From contig JAOIVW010000006.1 in assembly GCA_028224375.1 (NCBI GenBank), positions 1 through 64,000 of the forward strand: DNA of 64,000 nt. Direction: 5' to 3'. The position numbers and the translations under genes were made by a program. This stretch comes from Hellea sp. (GTDB taxonomy: Bacteria > Pseudomonadota > Alphaproteobacteria > Caulobacterales > Maricaulaceae). Shown here one piece after another: positions 28,167 to 37,137 of the stretch (positions within the stretch are counted from its first letter, which is position 1; each line of letters starts with the position of its first letter). The notes under the pieces are model-generated. The model was not told the DNA's origin. It was given only the letters and a program-made list of their open reading frames with translations, and ran no database searches.

Positions 28167-28184
28167 ATGGTTAACAAAGGTTAA
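28167..28184 (-). promoter_or_regulatory. Possible CtrA-type site upstream of the barrel lipoprotein
   Basis: On the minus strand TTAA-N6-TTAACCAT ends 41 nt before the ATG. The CtrA consensus of Caulobacter relatives is TTAA-N7-TTAAC. The second half site is exact but the spacing is one short. Weak evidence. Confidence 0.3.
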
Positions 28185-28246
28185 GGATACGTCTCGTCAC
28201 ACAGCTTGAAACAAAAAAAGCGACGAAAATGATGAAGAAAATCATC

Positions 28247-28274
28247 TTGACAACGCAAAGAACATCTATAGAAC
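28247..28274 (+). promoter_or_regulatory. lexA promoter with LexA (SOS) box
   Basis: -35 TTGACA (28247-28252), 16-nt spacer, -10 TAGAAC (28269-28274). GAAC-N7-GAAC (28260-28274) is the reverse reading of the alphaproteobacterial LexA box GTTC-N7-GTTC, and its second half is part of the -10. LexA bound here would block its own transcription. Confidence 0.85.
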
Positions 28275-28294
28275 AAACGTAATGTTGCCACTTT

Positions 28295-28309
28295 GTTCGG
28301 AGCTTGTTT
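28295..28309 (+). promoter_or_regulatory. Imperfect second LexA box over the lexA ribosome binding site
   Basis: GTTC-N7-GTTT, one mismatch from the consensus, spans the GGAG Shine-Dalgarno sequence just before ATG 28311. It could be a weak second operator or chance. Confidence 0.35.
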
Positions 28310-28310
28310 G

Positions 28311-28943
28311 ATGTTGACCCAAAAGCAAAAAGACCTTCTTTTACTTATTGATCGTAAGATCAAAGCTGTTGGGGTGCCGCCCTCTTATGATGAAATGAAG
28401 GACGCGCTGGGCCTTGCCAGTAAGTCCGGTATTCACCGTTTAATTACAGCGCTGGAAGAACGCGGTTTTATCCGGCGCCTCCCTAACAAGGCCCGCGCGC
28501 TGGAAGTGCTTAAGCTTCCCGAAGATTACAATAATGCCCCCGCCCCTGCTGCTGCGAATGATGCTTATGAAGTGCCTTTTGTTGGTAAGATTGCTGCGGG
28601 TAATCCCATCGCCGCGATTGAAGATAGTTACAACATGATTTCTGTCCCGCCTAATATGATGGGGCCCGACCACTTTGCGCTCGAAATTGAAGGCGAGTCG
28701 ATGATTGAAGCGGGTATTTTAGACGGCGATATTGTCGTGATTAAAAAGGCCAATACAGCGCGCAATAATCAAATTGTTGTCGCCCTAGTTGACCAAGAAG
28801 AAGCCACGCTGAAGCGCATTTACAAATCCGGCCAAACCATTGAACTTATTCCGGAAAATAAAGATTTCGAGACAAAGACATTCGGCCCTGACCGTGTTGA
28901 AGTTCAGGGTATTTTAGTAGGGTTGGTGCGTAAGTATCACTAG
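28311..28943 (+). CDS. lexA: SOS repressor LexA
   Basis: 210 aa. The N-terminal winged helix (1-65, [20 protein letters not shown]) binds LexA boxes. The C-terminal S24 domain has the cleavage site A96-G97 (KIAAGNP), Ser130 (EGESM) and Lys168 (ATLKRIY). RecA filaments trigger self-cleavage after DNA damage. ATG 28311 has GGAG 8 nt upstream. Its promoter carries a LexA box, so it is autoregulated. The only other perfect box I found in the window is upstream of the small gene at 55162. Confidence 0.97.
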   Translation: MLTQKQKDLLLLIDRKIKAVGVPPSYDEMKDALGLASKSGIHRLITALEERGFIRRLPNKARALEVLKLPEDYNNAPAPAAANDAYEVPFVGKIAAGNPIAAIEDSYNMISVPPNMMGPDHFALEIEGESMIEAGILDGDIVVIKKANTARNNQIVVALVDQEEATLKRIYKSGQTIELIPENKDFETKTFGPDRVEVQGILVGLVRKYH

Positions 28944-28954
28944 CTAAGTTCTAC

Positions 28955-28976
28955 CCGACATCGCTAGCGATGTCGG
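28955..28976. repeat. Perfect 22-bp palindrome between convergent lexA and comEC
   Basis: CCGACATCGC and its complement meet at CTAG with no loop. It lies 11 nt after the lexA stop and could end transcripts from both sides, but no T-run is present on either strand. Confidence 0.5.
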
Positions 28977-29025
28977 CACTTCGTTGTAATTAACCACCCA
29001 GATAGACTTATTGGGTCAATTACTG

Positions 29026-31116
29026 TCACTTCGTGCCCCATGCCCGCCTCCGTCTTACCTCGCTATTAGCGGGCACAAACACCGTTTCTTCCTCGTTGAA
29101 ATAAACATCTTGCGCCCCTTCCCGCGCAAATATTTTTGCATCGAATAATCTCGCCTTGCATTGCCGTTTTGCTATGGGTCCAGCAGCCCGTTGTGTCAGC
29201 ACGACAATATCAGACTGGCGGCATTCTTCCTCGATTTCAGACGGGTGATTGACGACAGAAAGCTGCCGCCCTTTGACGGTGAAGCGGCAGGCTAAAGCAT
29301 CACATTCTGCGAGCTCGTCCTGATAGCGTTTAATCTCGCCATCAGGTTCGCCGCCCATCTGCATGAATTGACTACGGCCATAACGATCAGAGCCTTTACG
29401 CCCGACATAGAGAACCTTCCCACTTGCGTCCCAAAAGGCGACCTGCCCTGTGTCTGAGATGCGCATATCGGGCCGCGGCGTCTGACTCCAAAGCGCGAAG
29501 CAAATGATAGCTAGGGCAAAGCCAAGATAACGTCTTTGCTTTTCTCCTAATGTGATGAGCAGAAATCCAAAGCCAAAGACGCCTATCACCCATGGCGGCG
29601 CGGCTTGGACGTACCACATCGCGCCCGGCCAAGACGCGACCCATTCCGCAATTATGAGCATGCCTGACAATCCCTTGCCCATGACGATAAGCGGCCAGTG
29701 CTCTAATCCGAAGGGCAATGCTATCAACGTCGCCAAGGCCGCAGGCATGACCAGAAACGTAAAGAGCGGCATGGCGAGGATGTTCCCAATCAAGCTATAG
29801 CGCGCAATTCGGTTAAAATGCAGCACGGCAAAGCCCGAGGTCGCTGTTCCTGCCACGAAACTCGTCACCGTCAATGTCGTGAAATTCCCTTTTATCCGCG
29901 CCCAGAGGCCAAGACGCGGCACATATCCGCGTCTATCCTGCCATTCGCGGTACACAACGACGAGCGCCGCCACTGCCGCGAAGGACATTTGAAACCCAAC
30001 TGATATCAAGGCTTCGGGGTGAAACATCAGCGTCACCAAGGCGGCCACCATGACGGAGCGCATGGAAAAGGCTCGCCGATCTAAAATCACGGCCAGGAAG
30101 ACGATGATAGCCATAATGTAGGCGCGTTGTGTAGCCACTGACGCCCCCGACAAAATAAGATAGCCCGTCGCGGCTAAGGCGCCGATAATGGCGGCAGGCT
30201 TTCGCACATCATACCGCCGCGAAAGTGGAGATATCGTGGCCAATATAAGCGTCGCCAGCCAGAAACTCCCGCCCGCAAGTAGCCCCATATGCATCCCTGA
30301 AATAGCGAGCACATGGGCCAGCCCCGCCACTCGCAAATTTTCCGTTTGCTCTGGCGGAATATAGGCTCGCACACCCGTCAGCAACGCGGCTTGTAAGCCT
30401 GCTGTTTCTGGAGGCGCTTTCTCGCGGATATGGTCAGCGAGATTATATCGAAACCTTACAACGGCGCGCTTTATCTTTTCCTCCGCCGACATGTCTTCGA
30501 TAGCGGCTCGTTCAGGCGCACGTATCGCAAAACCATAACCGCCCATTTGCTCAAAATAGGCGCGGCGAGCTGGATCATAACCTTGCGGAACAACAGGCCC
30601 CGGCGGCGGCGTCATGACCGTCAGCACGCTTACCGCATCTCCCGCCGCAAAACCGTCTGTCTTGGCGCGCACCCGCACACGTTTGGGTGTTTCATTAGGG
30701 GACAGGCCCTTGATATTATGAACGCGTAAGCGCCAGCGATATCCATTGCGAGAGCGTTCTACCGCCTCTACCCATCCCGTGACCTCATAGACACGCTCAT
30801 AATCGGCGAGCTTCGGCGTCGCGGCGGCCTGCGTATGCCAAGAGGCACGCCCCACACCTAACGCAATTAAAAAAACAATGAATACAACAGGGTAGAGCCG
30901 AAAGGCAAAGCGATTTATAGCTAATAAGATGAGGCTTAAGGCAGCTAAACCCACAACCAAAATCAAAATATTTGACTCAAACGGCAGCGCAAAATAGATA
31001 GCAATGCCCAAGGCAAAAGCAGCAACTGACCAATCGAAATCTTGATAGTGAGGCGTAGACCAGCCTTGCAGAAAGGGGGCGATGCGCGGCCCGATTATTC
31101 TGTTAATCTGCATCAT
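29026..31116 (-). CDS. comEC: ComEC/Rec2 family DNA uptake channel
   Basis: 696 aa from ATG 31116; the frame stays open upstream into gltX, but those residues are not ComEC-like. N-terminal helices and a DUF4131 region (about 25-200) precede the Competence domain (about 230-500: GVRAYIPPEQTENLRVAGLAHVLAISGMHMGL, given here in part). The C-terminal ~130 residues hold the place of the beta-lactamase domain but show no HxHxDH metal motif, as in other alphaproteobacterial ComEC. It would carry single-stranded DNA across the inner membrane. Convergent with lexA. Confidence 0.9.
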   Translation of the reverse strand: MMQINRIIGPRIAPFLQGWSTPHYQDFDWSVAAFALGIAIYFALPFESNILILVVGLAALSLILLAINRFAFRLYPVVFIVFLIALGVGRASWHTQAAATPKLADYERVYEVTGWVEAVERSRNGYRWRLRVHNIKGLSPNETPKRVRVRAKTDGFAAGDAVSVLTVMTPPPGPVVPQGYDPARRAYFEQMGGYGFAIRAPERAAIEDMSAEEKIKRAVVRFRYNLADHIREKAPPETAGLQAALLTGVRAYIPPEQTENLRVAGLAHVLAISGMHMGLLAGGSFWLATLILATISPLSRRYDVRKPAAIIGALAATGYLILSGASVATQRAYIMAIIVFLAVILDRRAFSMRSVMVAALVTLMFHPEALISVGFQMSFAAVAALVVVYREWQDRRGYVPRLGLWARIKGNFTTLTVTSFVAGTATSGFAVLHFNRIARYSLIGNILAMPLFTFLVMPAALATLIALPFGLEHWPLIVMGKGLSGMLIIAEWVASWPGAMWYVQAAPPWVIGVFGFGFLLITLGEKQRRYLGFALAIICFALWSQTPRPDMRISDTGQVAFWDASGKVLYVGRKGSDRYGRSQFMQMGGEPDGEIKRYQDELAECDALACRFTVKGRQLSVVNHPSEIEEECRQSDIVVLTQRAAGPIAKRQCKARLFDAKIFAREGAQDVYFNEEETVFVPANSEVRRRRAWGTK

Positions 31117-31173
31117 ATTATGAGATAGAACCCCTCGACCCACAGACTTCATCTTAAGAGCGCAAAGAGCCCC

Positions 31174-32595
31174 ATGACAACACCAAATGTAATTACGCGA
31201 TTTGCACCCTCCCCGACAGGCTTCCTGCATATTGGCGGTGCGCGCACGGCTCTGTTTAATTACTATTTCGCCAAGCATATGGGCGGTGAATTTCATCTGC
31301 GTATTGAAGACACTGACAAAGCCCGCTCCACGGACGCCGCCACCCAAGCCATTATTGACGGGATGAACTGGCTGGGCGTGCATCATGACGGCGAGATTGT
31401 CTATCAGAGCAAAAATGCCGACGCGCATATTGAAGCGGCTCAAGCGCTATTGGGAAGCGGCGCGGCCTATCGCTGTTACGCTACAGCTGAAGAGCTGGAA
31501 AGCTTGCGGGCAGAGCAAGGCGATACGGCTTTCAGAAGCCCTCACCGCGACAGCACAAATCTGCTGGATAAGCCTTACACAATACGGTTTCGCGTGGCTG
31601 ACGGGACGACGCGTATCAAAGACCATGTCCAAGGCGATATCACATGGGAGAATAAAAATTTTGACGACCTTGTTCTGCTCCGCGCCGACGGAACGCCCAC
31701 CTATATGCTCGCCGTGGTCGTCGATGATCATAATATGGGCGTGACCCATGTGGTTCGCGGAGATGACCATCTTATAAATGCGGGACGCCAAACGCTTATC
31801 TATCAAGCCTTGGGCTGGGATGTGCCAGAATGGGCTCATGTCCCGCTTATCCACGGACCTGACGGTAAGAAGCTTTCCAAACGGCACGGCGCTTTAGGGG
31901 CTGAGGCTTACCGCGATATGGGCTACCTCCCCGGCGGATTGCGGAATTACCTTCTGAAACTTGGCTGGTCACATGGTGATGAAGAATTGTTCTTCACGGA
32001 TGATGAAATCGCTAAAGTCTTCACATTAGAGGGCATTAATTCAGCGCCTGCCCGTCTCGATTTTGACAAAATGGACTTCATCAATGGACAACATATTTTG
32101 CAGGAGGCCGGTGACAGCCTTTTGGCGCAATCCCTACCTTTTTTAGAAGAGTTAAATGAAGGCCCTTTATCCGATGCGTTAAAGGCGCGTATTCTAGCCG
32201 CGATGGAAACCTTAAAGCCCCGAGCCAAAACCCTCAAAGAACTCGCCGAACAAGCCCGTTATCTCTTGGCCAAACGACCGCTAGAGTTAACAGGCAAATC
32301 AGCAAAGCCCCTAAAAAGAGAGGGCGCAATCGATCATCTATCGGCTTTGACTTTGCGGTTAGAACCGTTAAAAGACACTCAATGGAGCCATGAAACACTT
32401 CAAGAGCTCATACAAACATATGTCACGGACAATGACATTGGCTTTGGCAAAATCGGTCAGCCCGTTCGCGCGGCGCTCACCGGAGGCGCACCTTCCCCGG
32501 ATTTATCCTGGGTTCTCGCTCTATTGGGCAAGGACGAGGTGCTTGGACGCCTTAGCGATGTCATTAAAAGTGACTACGGAAAGAAAGAGGACTAA
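31174..32595 (+). CDS. gltX: Glutamyl-tRNA synthetase
   Basis: 473 aa class I synthetase. The HIGH-type motif is PSPTGFLHIGGARTALFN and the KMSKS-type motif KKLSKRHG. The anticodon-binding helical domain fills the C-terminal third. It charges tRNA-Glu and may also charge tRNA-Gln in species using the amidotransferase route. The gltA start follows its stop with no gap. Confidence 0.96.
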   Translation: MTTPNVITRFAPSPTGFLHIGGARTALFNYYFAKHMGGEFHLRIEDTDKARSTDAATQAIIDGMNWLGVHHDGEIVYQSKNADAHIEAAQALLGSGAAYRCYATAEELESLRAEQGDTAFRSPHRDSTNLLDKPYTIRFRVADGTTRIKDHVQGDITWENKNFDDLVLLRADGTPTYMLAVVVDDHNMGVTHVVRGDDHLINAGRQTLIYQALGWDVPEWAHVPLIHGPDGKKLSKRHGALGAEAYRDMGYLPGGLRNYLLKLGWSHGDEELFFTDDEIAKVFTLEGINSAPARLDFDKMDFINGQHILQEAGDSLLAQSLPFLEELNEGPLSDALKARILAAMETLKPRAKTLKELAEQARYLLAKRPLELTGKSAKPLKREGAIDHLSALTLRLEPLKDTQWSHETLQELIQTYVTDNDIGFGKIGQPVRAALTGGAPSPDLSWVLALLGKDEVLGRLSDVIKSDYGKKED

Positions 32596-33897
32596 ATGGA
32601 AATTAAGATAACAGACGCAGGAACAGCCAAAGTTACAATTGGTAAGGACAGCTACGATTTACCCATCCTAAAAGGATCTATGGGCGCGCCCGGTATTGAT
32701 GTGCGGGCCCTACATAAGCTCTCAGGTCACTTTACATTCGACCCCGGCTATACCTCGACCTGCTCAACGGAATCTCAAATTACATTTATTGACGGCGATA
32801 AAGGTCAACTTTTACACCGCGGCTACCCAATCGAACAGCTCGCCGACAAATCGACATTCCTTGAAGTCGCTTATTTGATGATTCACGGCGAGCTTCCGAG
32901 TAAACAGCAAAATACTGACTTTCACCGCACCATTACAGAGCACACAATGCTCCATGATCAGGTTGAGCAATTCTTCCAAGGCTTCCGCCGTGACAGCCAT
33001 CCAATGGCGATGATGTGCGGAACAGTCGGCGCGCTCTCAGGCTTTTACCATGATGACACGCACACAACTGTCAATGAAGCCCGCGATATGGCCATTCACC
33101 GCCTGATTGCGAAAATGCCCACCATTGCCGCACGCTGTTATAAATACTCCATCGGCCAGCCGCATATTTATCCTAATAATGAGCTCTCATATGCCGAGAA
33201 CTTCCTGCATATGTGCTTCTCGGTTCCGGCTGAAAAATATAAAATCAGTAAAACGATTGTTGATGCGATGGATACAATCTTCATCCTTCACGCGGATCAT
33301 GAGCAAAATGCGTCAACCTCAACAGTCCGCCTTGCGGGCTCTTCAGGCGCTAATCCTTATGCCTGTATCGCGGCGGGCATTGCCTGTCTTTGGGGACCAA
33401 GTCATGGCGGCGCGAATGAAGCCTGCTTGAATATGCTGCGCGAGATTGGCACTGTTGACCGTATTCCGGAGTTCATCGCCCGTGCCAAAGATAAACAGGA
33501 CCCCTTCCGTCTTATGGGCTTTGGTCACCGTGTATATAAAAACTTTGATCCCCGCTCACGCGTGCTGCAAAAAGTGGCGCATGATGTTCTTGAAGAGCTT
33601 GATTTGGATAATCCAATTCTGGAAGTCGCCAAAGAGCTTGAGAAAATCGCGCTTGAGGATGAATACTTCATCAGCAAGAAGCTTTATCCGAATGTCGATT
33701 TCTATTCAGGTATCGTTCTTTCAGCTCTTGGCTTCCCGACGTCTATGTTCACTGTGCTCTTTGCCTTGGCAAGAACTGTCGGCTGGATTTCACAGTGGAA
33801 CGAGATGCTCGAAGATCCAAGTCAGCGCATCGGGCGTCCACGTCAGCTTTATTCAGGCGCAACAGAACGCGATTACGTGGCTCTCTCCAAAAGATAG
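32596..33897 (+). CDS. gltA: Citrate synthase (type II)
   Basis: 433 aa. It condenses acetyl-CoA with oxaloacetate. The large NADH-sensitive type is indicated by the N-terminal beta domain ([17 protein letters not shown]) and length. Catalytic His and Asp motifs: [27 protein letters not shown] and VDFYSGI. It is directly adjacent to gltX and ends 2 nt before the convergent lpxB stop. Confidence 0.97.
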   Translation: MEIKITDAGTAKVTIGKDSYDLPILKGSMGAPGIDVRALHKLSGHFTFDPGYTSTCSTESQITFIDGDKGQLLHRGYPIEQLADKSTFLEVAYLMIHGELPSKQQNTDFHRTITEHTMLHDQVEQFFQGFRRDSHPMAMMCGTVGALSGFYHDDTHTTVNEARDMAIHRLIAKMPTIAARCYKYSIGQPHIYPNNELSYAENFLHMCFSVPAEKYKISKTIVDAMDTIFILHADHEQNASTSTVRLAGSSGANPYACIAAGIACLWGPSHGGANEACLNMLREIGTVDRIPEFIARAKDKQDPFRLMGFGHRVYKNFDPRSRVLQKVAHDVLEELDLDNPILEVAKELEKIALEDEYFISKKLYPNVDFYSGIVLSALGFPTSMFTVLFALARTVGWISQWNEMLEDPSQRIGRPRQLYSGATERDYVALSKR

Positions 33898-33899
33898 CG

Positions 33900-35054
33900 C
33901 TAAGCGCCCACAATATCTAAAATCGTCAAGGCGGCCCGCTCACTCGCGGAGCCGCCTTTTCCTTTCATCATATCTGTTTGAGCCATGAGCCTCTTCGAGG
34001 TCTCTTGGCGCAATTCTTCATCATAAAGATATTTCAACGCCGCACGCGTTAAATTCTCGCCCGTCACTTGACCTTGCACCAGTTCTGGCATCAAGCTGTC
34101 ATTTGCAGCGATATTCACGATAGAAATATAGTCAGGTTTATAAAGCCGTTTTGCGACCGCATACGTCAATGCGTTTAGACGGTAAGCCACAATAGTTGGG
34201 ACCCCCGCGCAAGCAAGTTGTGTTGTCACAGTCCCCGAACAGGCCAGCGCCACATCACTAGCGGCAAAGACATCAAACTTACGGGCTTCGGGCAATAAGA
34301 TAATGTCTTGCAGGCGTAAGTCTTCGCCTGCTGCCGCATTTACATCCGTAGCAATGGATTCCGAAACAGGACTGATAAATTTAGGATTAGGTTGCCTATG
34401 CTTCAAAAGCGCAACAGCGTCCGCAAAGGGTTTCGCGAGTTGTTGGATTTCAGATAAGCGGCTTCCAAAAAAGACGGAAACAATATGGTCCCTTGGTTCT
34501 AATCCTAACTCTCGCCGTAATGCGGAGCCATTCCCCTGACAATAATCCGTATCAAATATAGGATTGCCGACATAGCTGACAGGCAGTCCGTGTTTTTCGA
34601 AATAAGGGGCGTCGAAGCTATGTATCGTTAAAAGGTGATCGACATATTGCGCTAAAATTTTAGATCGCCCTTCACGCATCGCCCAAACTTGCGGAGCCAA
34701 ATATTTGATAACCTTACCGCTATATCCTGCTTTTTTAAGACCTTTAGCCACACGGATCATGAAACCCCAGCTATCAATCAGGACGGCAGCATCCGGGCTG
34801 TGAGCCATAATACTCTCAACCGTAGCTCTCACCCTATCCAGTATCATGGGGTAAGATTTTAAGCCTTCAACGAAGCCTAAAATAGCTAAGCCAGAAATAT
34901 CTATTTCGCTCTGAATGCCCACAGCCGCCAAGGCAGCTCCGCCTATACCTAAAATTTTCACATCAGGATTTTGAATTCGAAAATGCTGAACCAGTTCAGC
35001 GCCTAAATGGTCTGCTGAATTTTCTACAGCAACGATATAGACAGATGCGCTCAC
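33900..35054 (-). CDS. lpxB: Lipid-A-disaccharide synthase
   Basis: 384 aa GT19 glycosyltransferase. It joins UDP-2,3-diacylglucosamine and lipid X. Motifs: YIVAVENSADHLGAELV (SGExSGD-like start, with Glu-Asn-Ser), IDSWGFMIRVAK, YLAPQVWAMREGR and ALACSGTVTTQLA. GTG start overlaps the lpxI stop by 4 nt. It is the last gene of the long minus-strand envelope cluster. Confidence 0.95.
   Translation of the reverse strand: MSASVYIVAVENSADHLGAELVQHFRIQNPDVKILGIGGAALAAVGIQSEIDISGLAILGFVEGLKSYPMILDRVRATVESIMAHSPDAAVLIDSWGFMIRVAKGLKKAGYSGKVIKYLAPQVWAMREGRSKILAQYVDHLLTIHSFDAPYFEKHGLPVSYVGNPIFDTDYCQGNGSALRRELGLEPRDHIVSVFFGSRLSEIQQLAKPFADAVALLKHRQPNPKFISPVSESIATDVNAAAGEDLRLQDIILLPEARKFDVFAASDVALACSGTVTTQLACAGVPTIVAYRLNALTYAVAKRLYKPDYISIVNIAANDSLMPELVQGQVTGENLTRAALKYLYDEELRQETSKRLMAQTDMMKGKGGSASERAALTILDIVGA
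33928..33963 (+). terminator. Rho-independent terminator of gltA inside the lpxB 3' end
   Basis: AAGGCGGC (33928-33935) pairs with GCCGCCTT (33951-33958), then TTTTCCTTT. It begins 30 nt after the gltA stop and overlaps the last codons of lpxB on the other strand. Confidence 0.75.
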
Positions 35055-35884
35055 GCTTTGGAGGGCGGCAATCCCGCGATAAAAATGCCTGCCGCATCCG
35101 CCAGCGCGATTGTTTTTTCGCGTTCCAGAATAAAAGCTCTCCCGCCCTCAGCGACAATACCTGCCAGGCCTGCGGCGGCGGCATGTTCTATGGTCGCGGG
35201 GCCGAGTGTCGGCAGGTCAACGCGCGTCTCTTGTCTGGGCTTGACCATCTTGGCCAAAATGCCTTTTCTCTGCGCGGAGCTTCCCCGAATTTCGGCTGGT
35301 AGCTCGGCAACACGGCGCAACATCGCATCCGTACCTTCCTGAGCCTCAACGGCCAGAACAACACCCTCGCAAATGACAGCCCCTTGACCTATATCCAGCT
35401 CGCCAATTTTTGCCGCAATTTCGCAAGCTTTTTGCGCATCGATTTTATGAGCTTCTGTTAGAGGAACGGTGCCTAAAACACCTTCGGGCAGAAGCAATGA
35501 CTGACACACATCCTGCGGCGCAATGACCTCAAATCCTTCTTTTTCGAATAGCTCTAAAAGATAGCGCATCAGGGCATCATCGCCCTCTTTCGCTGCTTTC
35601 ACAGCGCCGCCCATACGCATCATGCCCTTAAGGTCAGGCTTTAAACTCTTGAAATCAGGGCGTTTAACAATACCTGCAAAGCACACATGGGTGGCATTAG
35701 CTTTTTTCAGCGCTTTCGTCATTTTCCCAAACTCAGCAATGCCAAAGCCCTGAGCATTTTCAAACTGAGACGGAATTGCAAAGCCCTCTAAGGCAATGAC
35801 GGATACATCATGGCCGTCTTGCTTTGCGGCCATAACCACATGCTTGGGAAGGTCTCCGCCGCCTGCTATGACACCAACATGCAT
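35051..35884 (-). CDS. lpxI: UDP-2,3-diacylglucosamine pyrophosphatase LpxI
   Basis: 277 aa (DUF1009). It hydrolyses UDP-2,3-diacylglucosamine to lipid X, replacing LpxH in alphaproteobacteria. GVIAGGGDLPKHVVMAA opens the N-terminal domain, and the catalytic domain has VGRxTRVDLPTLGP-like residues (KPRQETRVDLPTLGP) and a closing IAEGGRAFIL-like segment (VAEGGRAFILE). ATG 35884 starts 2 nt after the lpxA stop; a start at 35911 would overlap lpxA. Confidence 0.95.
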   Translation of the reverse strand: MHVGVIAGGGDLPKHVVMAAKQDGHDVSVIALEGFAIPSQFENAQGFGIAEFGKMTKALKKANATHVCFAGIVKRPDFKSLKPDLKGMMRMGGAVKAAKEGDDALMRYLLELFEKEGFEVIAPQDVCQSLLLPEGVLGTVPLTEAHKIDAQKACEIAAKIGELDIGQGAVICEGVVLAVEAQEGTDAMLRRVAELPAEIRGSSAQRKGILAKMVKPRQETRVDLPTLGPATIEHAAAAGLAGIVAEGGRAFILEREKTIALADAAGIFIAGLPPSKA

Positions 35885-35886
35885 AC

Positions 35887-36684
35887 CTATGACCCTGTAT
35901 GGGGCATACATATACGCCGACTTTTTTGCTCGCGAATAAAGCCGACAATTTCCATGACGAGTTCATGGTCTTTATAAATGTCTGCAGCATCATTGAGCCG
36001 TTCTGCAAATGTGCCTTCTTCAGCGAACAGCAAGCGATAGGCCGAGCGTAAATCCCGTATCTTCTCACGGGAAAATCCGCGGCGCTTTAAACCAATAATA
36101 TTAAGGCCTGCCAAATGCGCGGCATTACCAACGACTGAGCCATATGGAATAACGTCCGTCGTTACCGTTGCCATACCGCCAATAAAGGCGTGAGCGCCAA
36201 TACGCGTATGTTGATGGATAGCACATAACCCGCCGAGGACTGCGTGATCTCCGATAGTTACGTTGCCGCCAATTTGAGCGCCGTTAGACACAATGACATT
36301 ATTCCCCATCTGCCCTTCATGAGCCAAATGCGTACCCACCATGAAATAACAATCATTACCAATACGGGTGACAGGCTCGCCTATATCCACACCGGGGTGA
36401 ATGTTCACATTCTCGCGAAAGACAGAGCGCGCGCCAATTTCAATTCGAACTGGGCCGCCTTTATGTTTAAAATCCTGCGGCGGATGCCCCACTGAGACGA
36501 ATGGATAAAGCTTACAATCTTCACCAATCAATGTATCGCCTGCCAAATTAACCTGACTTATCAACTGAACGTTCTTGCCGAGTTTAACATTAGGCCCGAC
36601 AACGCAAAGCGGTCCTATTTCAACACCCTCTGCCAGCACGGCTTTAGGGTCGACAAAGGAAGACGGATGAATGTTCACGCTCAT
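35887..36684 (-). CDS. lpxA: UDP-N-acetylglucosamine acyltransferase
   Basis: 265 aa left-handed beta-helix with hexapeptide repeats (VEIGPLCVVGPNVKLG, IGNDCYFMVGTHLAHEGQ). The catalytic His is in THLAHEGQMGNN. It adds the first 3-hydroxyacyl chain to UDP-GlcNAc. The C-terminal helical domain (SREKIRDLRSAYRLLF) is complete. The start overlaps the fabZ stop by 4 nt. Confidence 0.97.
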   Translation of the reverse strand: MSVNIHPSSFVDPKAVLAEGVEIGPLCVVGPNVKLGKNVQLISQVNLAGDTLIGEDCKLYPFVSVGHPPQDFKHKGGPVRIEIGARSVFRENVNIHPGVDIGEPVTRIGNDCYFMVGTHLAHEGQMGNNVIVSNGAQIGGNVTIGDHAVLGGLCAIHQHTRIGAHAFIGGMATVTTDVIPYGSVVGNAAHLAGLNIIGLKRRGFSREKIRDLRSAYRLLFAEEGTFAERLNDAADIYKDHELVMEIVGFIREQKSRRICMPHTGS

Positions 36685-37136
36685 GTGTCGTAGCTCATTT
36701 CTGCGGCGGCAAACTTCAATGTTGCGGCCACCTTGCCCTCCACTGTGGCGGTTCCTGTAAATTTATAAAAGGGCAAACGTATCCTTTCAATTTCGACATT
36801 AATTGTCAGCATCTCGCCGGGTGTAACAGGACGGCGAAATTTGACCGCATCTACATTTGAAAAGGCGATGAATTTATCATCGGACAGCCCGCGCGTGAGA
36901 GATACTAATAACGCGCCGGCTTGAGCGACGGTCTCCACAATTAAAACACCGGGCATGATGGGCATGCCAGGAAAATGACCTTTAAAATAAGCAGCCTCGG
37001 GGTCAACATCTGACTCGATGGTTATGGCATTTTCATCAAGGCCTGTGACCCGATCGATAAACAGCATAGGGTCGCGATGGGGCAAATAATGTTTTACGTA
37101 ATCCCGGTCTAAAGGAAGTGTGTGCTTATGTGGCAT
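36681..37136 (-). CDS. fabZ: 3-hydroxyacyl-ACP dehydratase
   Basis: 151 aa hotdog-fold enzyme that dehydrates 3-hydroxyacyl-ACP in fatty acid elongation. Catalytic His is in GHFPGMPIMPGVLIVE (motif GHFP); YLPHRDPMLFID opens the domain. ATG 37136 follows the lpxD stop by 1 nt. Competes with LpxA for the same acyl-ACP, which fits their adjacency. Confidence 0.96.
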   Translation of the reverse strand: MPHKHTLPLDRDYVKHYLPHRDPMLFIDRVTGLDENAITIESDVDPEAAYFKGHFPGMPIMPGVLIVETVAQAGALLVSLTRGLSDDKFIAFSNVDAVKFRRPVTPGEMLTINVEIERIRLPFYKFTGTATVEGKVAATLKFAAAEMSYDT

Positions 37137-37137
37137 T

